Source: an uncultured Christensenellaceae bacterium
Lineage (GTDB): Bacteria; Bacillota; Clostridia; Christensenellales; Borkfalkiaceae
Length of the DNA: 12,678 nt
Assembly (NCBI GenBank): GCA_910587825.1
Contig: CAJUNJ010000016.1
Location: 1-12,678 of the forward strand
Direction of reading: 5' to 3'
Shown here: positions 7,060 through 12,678 of the stretch, piece after piece
Numbering within the stretch: position 1 is the first letter of the stretch
Layout: every line of letters begins with the position of its first letter
Notes under the pieces: model-generated
Seen by the model: only the letters and a program-made list of their open reading frames with translations
Told to the model about the DNA's origin: nothing
The model's database searches: none
Made by a program: the position numbers and the translations under genes

Positions 7060-7094
7060 TGAAACATACGCGGGGATAAAAGGGGGTAGCGCCT

Positions 7095-8006
7095 ATGCTT
7101 AAAAACAGTTTGAAAAATTATTTTATATCTTTCAGACATTTTTTTACCCCGCTTGGCACTATGTTTTTGGGTATGATGTTGGGCTTTTCCGTGCTTATAC
7201 CCGGCGCGATAGGGGCGCTTAACGGACTTATTGAAAATATAAAATTGCTTGCCGACGGCGTCAATCTTGACTTTGCCGTTCTGTGGGAAGAGATTAGGGG
7301 CAATATAACCGCGCTTGACTGGGACGACCCTTTCGGAGCAATTCAGACTATGCTTTCGGGCGAATGGATAACTAAGGTTCTGAACGAGAGTTTAAGCGTC
7401 ATTCTCGGCGAAGATTTTAACGTGTTTGCGGAACATATCGTAAATATAATAAATACGTTTGTTGTACAGATTGTCGCCTGCGTTTTCATTTTTATAGCGT
7501 TTTTTATTATCGGCTTTATAGCAGGCTTTATGCTTACCAAGTTTTTTATAAGGCGCAACATAGCAAAGCGTTCGCTGTGGAAGTGGATACTTACAGGCAT
7601 AATAAATTCTTTTCTTACGGTCGGCTGTTTGATACTCTGCGGTGTATTATACTCTATGTGGCAGCCCAGTGTGTTTTTCTCGTCGTTAATAATGCTTGTG
7701 TTGTCGTGCATAGTCGCCCTTACGGAAGCGTATCTGGTTTACGGATATAAAAAAGTAAAGTTTTCTGCGGTGTTGAACGTCGGAAATACGGGTTTGTATC
7801 TGCTTTCTAATTTTCTGATATTTTTAATTTCGCTTGTATTTATGGTAATCGCCGTTGCAATAAATTCTTTAATGGGTTTTTTCGTCGGACTTGCTATACT
7901 TGAAATTGCGCTGTGCGTTATGGATATGAACGCCGTGTCTTTTGTTCAGGGACTTATCGGCGAACCGTCCGTTCCGCCCGCGCAGGACGTCGGCAAAGCC
8001 GCGTGA
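7095..8006 (+). CDS. Polytopic membrane protein, about six TM helices, function unknown
   Basis: This 303-residue protein is very rich in F, I, L and V. Hydrophobic segments lie at about 18-42, 120-150 (long, possibly kinked), 163-187, 193-217, 232-255 and 257-278. A hydrophilic, acidic extracellular-size loop (about 45-115, with WEEIRG and DWDDPFG) separates the first two helices, and the C-terminal tail is short. The basic N-terminus (MLKNSLKNYF) and the positive loop FFIRRNIAKRSLWKW fit a cytoplasmic orientation. There are no recognisable ATPase, permease or catalytic motifs, and I cannot name the family. The start has AGGGGG seven to nine bases upstream and a good promoter. It is divergent from relQ and ends at a strong bidirectional terminator, so it is a single-gene unit. 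Confidence 0.85.
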   Translation: MLKNSLKNYFISFRHFFTPLGTMFLGMMLGFSVLIPGAIGALNGLIENIKLLADGVNLDFAVLWEEIRGNITALDWDDPFGAIQTMLSGEWITKVLNESLSVILGEDFNVFAEHIVNIINTFVVQIVACVFIFIAFFIIGFIAGFMLTKFFIRRNIAKRSLWKWILTGIINSFLTVGCLILCGVLYSMWQPSVFFSSLIMLVLSCIVALTEAYLVYGYKKVKFSAVLNVGNTGLYLLSNFLIFLISLVFMVIAVAINSLMGFFVGLAILEIALCVMDMNAVSFVQGLIGEPSVPPAQDVGKAA

Positions 8007-8027
8007 TTGATTAAATAAAATAAAAAC

Positions 8028-8060
8028 AACGCCCTGCGGACATTCCGTCCGCAGGGCGTT
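8028..8060. terminator. Strong bidirectional terminator between convergent genes
   Basis: AACGCCCTGCGGA (8028-8040) and TCCGCAGGGCGTT (8048-8060) form a perfect 13-bp GC-rich stem with a 7-nt loop. It is flanked by TAAAAAC on the left, which reads as a T run on the minus strand, and by ATAAATTTT on the right. It lies 21 bp after the membrane-protein stop and 15 bp beyond the M60 stop. Confidence 0.92.
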
Positions 8061-8075
8061 ATAAATTTTACAGCG

Positions 8076-11000
8076 TTATTCGAAAACTATTACAGAATCG
8101 ATATTGGCTTTACCCGTACATTTTACGGTTACGCTGTGCGTGCCGTCGGAAAGCTTTTCCGACAAATATGAAATCACGGTGTCGTCCGTCTGGGGTTTGA
8201 GTTCTATACTGTTGACCTTGTTTCCGTCTATGTAAACTTCGAAATTCTTTCCAAGCAGAACGGAGGAGGTAAACGCAAGCCTCGTGCCGTTGAACTTAAA
8301 GTTCATTTCCGCGCCTGTATTGCCCGTGTAAACGTGACCGAACGTCGAATAAGCTTGCGCCGTTTTCCACGATTTATCAAACGCAAACACGTCTTCGTCG
8401 GGGGAGAACTGATGTCCGCCGCTGACGGTAAGAAGCGACGACAGTTCAATCTTATTTAGGCAGATATAGCCGAGATTGTTGCGCGCGTGCGTCAAGGTCA
8501 CTTCTACTTTGTAGAATTTGAAGGTGTGGAAATCGTCGAAGTTTGCGATAACTTTTAGGTTGGATGCCGAGGAATTGACTGTTTCGTTGACAAGCGTCCA
8601 GTCCGAACCGTTGTCGCTGACCCATATTTTAAAGTTTTTGGGAAGATAAGTCGCGTAGTTGGCGCTTACGGACGAACCGTGGAAGGTCATTCGGTTTGCC
8701 GTCACTTGGGAATCGAGTTCAACCGTTACGCCGAAAGGATTGGCTTCTGATATAGGCGTTCTGTTGTTATGGATAAAAGTACTGTCGTTACCGTCAAACA
8801 GGTTTTGTATGGAGTACGTGGGGGTATTGTCCCAGGGCTGATAGGAAAAAGCGGTACAGGTCTGCTTTGCCTGTGCAAAAGTTTCGTCGCCAGAATAGGA
8901 GTAAGAGTATTGCCTCTGATAGAAATAGTCGCTTTTGAAATCAGCATTCGAAGGGAACTCGTAATCGCATCTGTAAGCGTTTACATAAGATACGCTTGTG
9001 GGAGGAACGGGTTCGGCATTGTTTGCTTCTTCTTCGGTTACCTGGTTGCCCTGATAATCGTAATAAAAAGTTTTGTGCGACACCGCTTCGGGTGAATCTT
9101 CCGCAACTTCGTTGCCGTCTTTGTCGTAGTATTTTTCAACAATAGTAAACATAGGCGTAGCCCATTTTCCGTAGCCGAGCCCGATATAGCTTACGAGGGG
9201 AGTATCCTGCACGATAAGCACTTCTTTTACATATACCCAGGAATGTTCTTTGAGATCGAGATTGAAATAGGTTTTTTCGTTGTTGGTATAGAATCCCGAC
9301 CCGCTTCCGTTTTCTACGGATGCGCCTAAGTTGTAAGTCTGACCGCCGTCAACCGAATAGTATACGGCGCAGTTTGTTCTTCCGCGGAGATAAATGCGGT
9401 ATCTGCCTTCTTCTTCGAAGTAAAGCTTTCCGTTAATCACTTCTATTGTGTTGGGGTGGACGAAGTGCGATTCGGGTGAGTCGGGGTGTTCTTTACGCGT
9501 CTGTTCGTTGTCGGGGTAGAACCATATGTCGGTATTGCAGTTTTGTACGGGGTTGGAGTGCTCGCCCGTATTTACTTCCGTATAACCCGCAAAACCGTTG
9601 TCGTACGCCGTTTTGGCGTCGGTATACATACTTTCCGCCGGGTAGGAATAGGTCGTTCTTTCAAGCTTCATTTTGTTGGTTTCGTGCGATTGCTCGAATT
9701 CGAGAACAAGGTCTATATCGTCTACTTTATATTGTTTTTTGGAATCGGTTACTTGAAGGGTCACTATAATCTGACCGGAAAGTAAATTTGATTTATCGGG
9801 CGTGTATTTAAGTTTGTATCCGTCTATTACTTCTATGTTGCCGTTTTCGGGCTTTGTAACCTGTTTGACCGTGTAAGAGAATCTGTCGGGTATAACTATG
9901 CTTCCGCTTGCGTACTGGCCGTTGGGTGCGGAATATCTGTTAAGGTCTATTTCAAACTCTTCGCCGAAAGGTATTACGTACGGCTGCATAGTCTTAAAGT
10001 ATTTTTTCTGCCCGTCGTACATATAGCTTCTGCCCGTCTGGTAAACGGAAGATACGGGTACGAAAAGCGAATATTCGGGGTTTTTCAGCTCGTTTGCGGC
10101 GTTGTTATCTATGCCTCCCAGAATATCTTTGAAGAAGTAAGTCATATCGTTGTGCGTTACGTCCTGCCAGGCTTTGAGATAGCCGGAGTAGTTTTCGCCG
10201 TAATGTTTGCTTCTCTGTACATATTTGGACTGGATATAGTTGTTAGCGCCGAAGTTGTGCAAAAGGGTAGCGTAGATGGATAGTCCCTTATTTCCGTTTG
10301 AAGGGTTTTCGTCGGCTCTCATAATTTTGAAAGCCTGTTCAAGAGCGAACGTTGCGCTTGTGTAACTGTTCCAGCCGCCGAGTCCCTGTTCGCCGAATTT
10401 CTCTATACCGCGTTTGGACGAAATTTTAGAAAATAACGCATAGGATACAAGGGTCATACCGTTGTTGGTGACTTCGCCGCCGTTGCCTACGCCGTAGCCC
10501 TGGAAGTTATGGTGGTATTCGTGTAAGTTACCCCAGGCGCCCGACGATACCATAGAGTTGTAGTTAAGCGAAGAACTCATCCAGCCCAACGGACAGTTTA
10601 CGGAACTTCTGCCGGGGAATGCAACCGCCGCGCCCGCCGCGACGAAGGGGTCGTAAAGGAATACAATTCCCTGATTGCTTCCCGTTGTTGTCACGGAAGA
10701 AATTTTTTCCCAGAGCACTGCGGCTTTGTAAATTTCGTCGTAAGAGAAGTTGTCGGCATAGCGTCTGGGACCGGAGTGAAGCACTCCGTAATTCCATACT
10801 TCAAGGTCGAAGTACGGCGCGGAAGATTTGCGGTCTTCTTCGAATTCTTCCTTTGTGGTATATCCGAGAATAAAGTGGGAATATTTTACTCCGCCCGAAA
10901 TGGTTGCCGTAAACTTCGCTTTTGTGTTCCTTATATATATGGGGCCGCCTATGAACGAGCCTACGTACGCTGTGTATACGCCGTTTTCAAGCGTGGCGGT

Positions 11001-11888
11001 GTTTTTGTTTACGCTCATAGTGTTCAAAAGGTGGGGGATACGTTGCATCTGACCTTTTTCTGCCCAGATGTTGTTTGCCTGACCGTTGTAAAGCGCCTGG
11101 CCGATATGTATCGTAAGTCCGCCGGTAGCTTCCATATCGGCTTGACTTATTTCTATTTTAATTACTTCGCCCGCAGGCGCATATAACCCCGTTACGCCGT
11201 AACTGTTGTAATTTCTGGGGCGCATAGTAACTTCTTTTACAACGGCGGGTTCGTCGTCGGCAACGTTGCCGAGGTACAAGCCCACGGAAGCCGTGTGCTT
11301 GTAAAGCTGTCTTTGTTTGGTAAGTCCCTTTTCAAGCGTGGGTACGGGGTCTGCCGTAGTTCCGCTGTAAAGATAGCCGTCTTTGTCCATCCAGGTATAA
11401 CCGCCGCCGCCGGCGTTTGCGGTGCCCTTCGCCGTAAGATAGCTTGATTCCGCTATAAGCGCGTTCCTTGCCGCAACTTTGTCGGCATCACTGCCGATTA
11501 CGTTTTTAAGGGTAGAACCGTATGTGGGATAGCCCGAAGGAAGACCGCCGTCCATTATGTCGGTAACGGGTTTATATCTTTCTGCCGTTCCCGTAATTTT
11601 GCCGTAAACGCCCACGGCGGTAGTGGTGGAGTATTCGTTTTTAAAAGTTTCTTCTTCCTTATTATCGGAAGGAAGTATTGCGGGCTTGCCGGAAGAATTA
11701 AGGTTCTTTTGCGGTTTGTCAAGTTCGACGGGAGTATATGTGTCGGTAATAGTCGTTTCAGGGTTTTTACCGTTTTTTCTGCACGCAGTTCCAAACATTG
11801 CGCCCGTTGCAAGAGTAAAAGTCATAAGCAACGTCGCCGCAATCATTATTGCACGGCGGCTTTTTTTGTTGGATTGTCCTGAATTCAT
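8076..11888 (-). CDS. Exported M60/enhancin-like zinc metallopeptidase with C-terminal carbohydrate-binding-type modules
   Basis: This 1270-residue protein has an N-terminal export signal: basic SNKKSRR, a hydrophobic core at about 13-33, and Cys36 in FGTAC. That is a poor lipobox, so lipoprotein status is uncertain. A low-complexity linker follows. An M60 region spans roughly 230-560, with TGLYAPAGE (233-241), GGPIYIRNT, the zinc site H456-E-Y-H-H460, and E472 eleven residues later in GGEVTNNG. This fits the M60 gluzincin pattern HExxH-x(8-28)-E. The family includes host mucin/glycoprotein-degrading proteases and insect-virus enhancins. Beta-rich repeats (YYDKDGNEV, YYDYQGNQV) precede an F5/8 type C (CBM32-like) domain at about 1017-1152. 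A second galactose-binding-like module (about 1158-1270) ends the chain. There is no LPxTG motif or C-terminal TM. ATG 11888 follows AAGGAG by eight bases. Glycoprotein substrate is inferred from family and modules. Confidence 0.92.
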   Translation of the reverse strand: MNSGQSNKKSRRAIMIAATLLMTFTLATGAMFGTACRKNGKNPETTITDTYTPVELDKPQKNLNSSGKPAILPSDNKEEETFKNEYSTTTAVGVYGKITGTAERYKPVTDIMDGGLPSGYPTYGSTLKNVIGSDADKVAARNALIAESSYLTAKGTANAGGGGYTWMDKDGYLYSGTTADPVPTLEKGLTKQRQLYKHTASVGLYLGNVADDEPAVVKEVTMRPRNYNSYGVTGLYAPAGEVIKIEISQADMEATGGLTIHIGQALYNGQANNIWAEKGQMQRIPHLLNTMSVNKNTATLENGVYTAYVGSFIGGPIYIRNTKAKFTATISGGVKYSHFILGYTTKEEFEEDRKSSAPYFDLEVWNYGVLHSGPRRYADNFSYDEIYKAAVLWEKISSVTTTGSNQGIVFLYDPFVAAGAAVAFPGRSSVNCPLGWMSSSLNYNSMVSSGAWGNLHEYHHNFQGYGVGNGGEVTNNGMTLVSYALFSKISSKRGIEKFGEQGLGGWNSYTSATFALEQAFKIMRADENPSNGNKGLSIYATLLHNFGANNYIQSKYVQRSKHYGENYSGYLKAWQDVTHNDMTYFFKDILGGIDNNAANELKNPEYSLFVPVSSVYQTGRSYMYDGQKKYFKTMQPYVIPFGEEFEIDLNRYSAPNGQYASGSIVIPDRFSYTVKQVTKPENGNIEVIDGYKLKYTPDKSNLLSGQIIVTLQVTDSKKQYKVDDIDLVLEFEQSHETNKMKLERTTYSYPAESMYTDAKTAYDNGFAGYTEVNTGEHSNPVQNCNTDIWFYPDNEQTRKEHPDSPESHFVHPNTIEVINGKLYFEEEGRYRIYLRGRTNCAVYYSVDGGQTYNLGASVENGSGSGFYTNNEKTYFNLDLKEHSWVYVKEVLIVQDTPLVSYIGLGYGKWATPMFTIVEKYYDKDGNEVAEDSPEAVSHKTFYYDYQGNQVTEEEANNAEPVPPTSVSYVNAYRCDYEFPSNADFKSDYFYQRQYSYSYSGDETFAQAKQTCTAFSYQPWDNTPTYSIQNLFDGNDSTFIHNNRTPISEANPFGVTVELDSQVTANRMTFHGSSVSANYATYLPKNFKIWVSDNGSDWTLVNETVNSSASNLKVIANFDDFHTFKFYKVEVTLTHARNNLGYICLNKIELSSLLTVSGGHQFSPDEDVFAFDKSWKTAQAYSTFGHVYTGNTGAEMNFKFNGTRLAFTSSVLLGKNFEVYIDGNKVNSIELKPQTDDTVISYLSEKLSDGTHSVTVKCTGKANIDSVIVFE

Positions 11889-11930
11889 AAATATTTCTCC
11901 TTATAAAATAAGTTTAAATTATTTGTATGG

Positions 11931-11959
11931 AGTATAACAAAACATTATTCTTTTGTCAA
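11931..11959 (-). promoter_or_regulatory. Sigma-A promoter of the M60 peptidase gene
   Basis: On the minus strand, TTGACA (11959-11954), a 17-bp spacer and TATACT (11936-11931), 11 of 12 consensus bases. The leader is about 35 nt and AT-rich, ending in AAGGAG before ATG 11888. Confidence 0.88.
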
Positions 11960-12023
11960 TTAAATGTCCGTGCAAGTTGTACGGGCGAAATAGCAATATA
12001 AGTCTTTTTATTTTCAAAGGTCC

Positions 12024-12055
12024 GTCGTGAGTTTGTGTTTGATAAACTACACGAC
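12024..12055. other. Unassigned hairpin in the M60/AT-rich gene spacer
   Basis: GTCGTGAGTTT (12024-12034) pairs with AAACTACACGAC (12044-12055) except for one bulged A, with a 9-nt loop. It has no T tract on either side and lies between the terminator at 12071-12112 and the M60 promoter. Its role is not evident; it could be a second-stage terminator or a remnant of a mobile element end. Confidence 0.4.
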
Positions 12056-12070
12056 TTAACTGCACAAAAA

Positions 12071-12112
12071 AACAAAGCCGATTTTTCATTGTTTTGGAAA
12101 TTCGGCTTTGTT
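12071..12112 (-). terminator. Intrinsic terminator of the AT-rich edge gene
   Basis: AACAAAGCCGA (12071-12081) pairs with TCGGCTTTGTT (12102-12112) across a 20-nt loop. On the minus strand the stem runs into a long T tract (the A run at 12066-12072). It lies about 38 bp past the TAA of the gene at 12150. Confidence 0.75.
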
Positions 12113-12149
12113 ACTGTTTGGTGACCCTACATTCAAGAAAGTCTAACCT

Positions 12150-12677
12150 TTAATTATCAAATCCTAAATCCATTTCACGTTTCAATAATAAATTTACTGT
12201 TTCAATTAAAGCGTCTTTTACAATACCTTCTTCTGTATTGGTAATTTTTTGTTGCATTATTTCAATAAGTTCTTTCACTGACTTTTTAAATTTATTAAGA
12301 AATAATTCAAAATAGTGATAATATATACCAGAATCGCAATTTTTCACATATTCAATATAATGCCCATATGCTTTATCATACTTATTTTCAATTGTATATA
12401 CTGATGCAACTAACATTTCCATATCGCAGTCTTTGCTAATTATTTTTAATGCTTCAGTTAACTCCTCATACCTGTTTATCATTTTAAACCAAAACTGTTT
12501 AGAAAGACTTTTGTATTGCTTTTCCGTTATACCATCGGGCGAACCCAAAATAAAAAAATTACTTTGAATTGTATCCAACTCTTTTAATAATAGTTTCCTA
12601 TCTAAATTGCCATTATTTTGATTTAATTTTTGTTTGTATTCTTGTATAGCTTTTTCTTTGTCTTTCAATAACTGTTG
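12150..12677 (-). CDS. AT-rich helical protein of unknown function, C-terminal part (5' end outside window)
   Basis: The frame ends at TAA 12152-12150 and stays open to the right edge, reading QQLLKDKEKAIQEYKQK. The TTG at 12668 is therefore probably internal and the N-terminus lies outside the window; about 175 residues are visible. The sequence is rich in K, E, N, I and Y, has no signal peptide or TM segment, and looks almost wholly alpha-helical. Repeated aromatic/hydrophobic spacing (KMINRYEELTEALK, ENKYDKAYGHYIEYV) recalls TPR-like helical hairpins, but I do not recognise a family. Base composition is striking: sampled 60-base lines are about 20-25% G+C, against roughly half in the neighbouring genes. 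Codons are AAA/AAT/TTA-heavy. This suggests recent acquisition from an AT-rich source. No promoter is visible inside the window. Confidence 0.7.
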   Translation of the reverse strand, partial: QQLLKDKEKAIQEYKQKLNQNNGNLDRKLLLKELDTIQSNFFILGSPDGITEKQYKSLSKQFWFKMINRYEELTEALKIISKDCDMEMLVASVYTIENKYDKAYGHYIEYVKNCDSGIYYHYFELFLNKFKKSVKELIEIMQQKITNTEEGIVKDALIETVNLLLKREMDLGFDN

Positions 12678-12678
12678 T

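Noticed and set aside
11968..11984. CCGTGCAA/TTGTACGG inverted repeat upstream of the M60 -35 box
   Set aside because: The loop is one base unless inner pairs are dropped, and the remaining 4-bp arms are not convincing as an operator or hairpin.
12118..12150. tRNA 3'-end-like string GGGTCACCA on the minus strand as a possible attachment-site remnant
   Set aside because: There is no TTCRA T-loop, no acceptor partner and no cloverleaf upstream. A short CACCA match alone is not evidence of a tRNA or att site.

Overview
The window looks like chromosome from a low-to-mid GC Gram-positive (Bacillota, Clostridia-like) bacterium, probably host-associated. The signs are consensus sigma-A promoters (TTGACA, 17 bp, TATAAT-like), strong AGGAG-type ribosome binding sites, a RelQ-type small alarmone synthetase, intrinsic terminators, and two very large exported proteins typical of gut Clostridia. 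Lineage is inferred from these features and from general sequence style, not from a marker gene.

Layout, left to right. The 3' half of galE (+) enters at the left edge and ends at a bidirectional terminator (511-548). Convergent to it is a minus-strand pair. The upstream member (1124-2668) encodes a two-TM protein with a degenerate Nudix-like domain and is driven by a promoter with both hexamers perfect. The downstream member (600-1106) is an in-frame chimera: the first ~48 residues resemble 2-keto-3-deoxygluconate (KDG) kinase and the rest resembles the C-terminal third of a D-2-hydroxyacid dehydrogenase. Next is a 1087-aa surface transglutaminase-like protein (2771-6034, -) with its own promoter and terminator. 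The relQ gene (6243-6929, -) and a six-TM membrane protein of unknown function (7095-8006, +) are transcribed divergently from a 165-bp region holding one promoter each way. A bidirectional terminator (8028-8060) separates the membrane protein from a convergent 1270-aa exported M60/enhancin-type metallopeptidase with C-terminal F5/8-type and galactose-binding-like modules (8076-11888, -). A hairpin-rich 260-bp spacer follows, then the 3' part of a very AT-rich gene of unknown function (12150 to the right edge, -).

The genes do not form one pathway. The most coherent theme is surface biology: a membrane-anchored transglutaminase-like protein and a carbohydrate-binding M60 peptidase, whose family includes mucin-degrading enzymes, each as a single-gene unit. 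The observations most worth a second look are the kinase/dehydrogenase chimera with its possible ATT start overlapping the upstream gene, the membrane-tethered degenerate Nudix protein, and the compositional break at the right edge. I found no CRISPR array, tRNA, rRNA, insertion sequence or clear riboswitch, and no complete novel multi-gene system.
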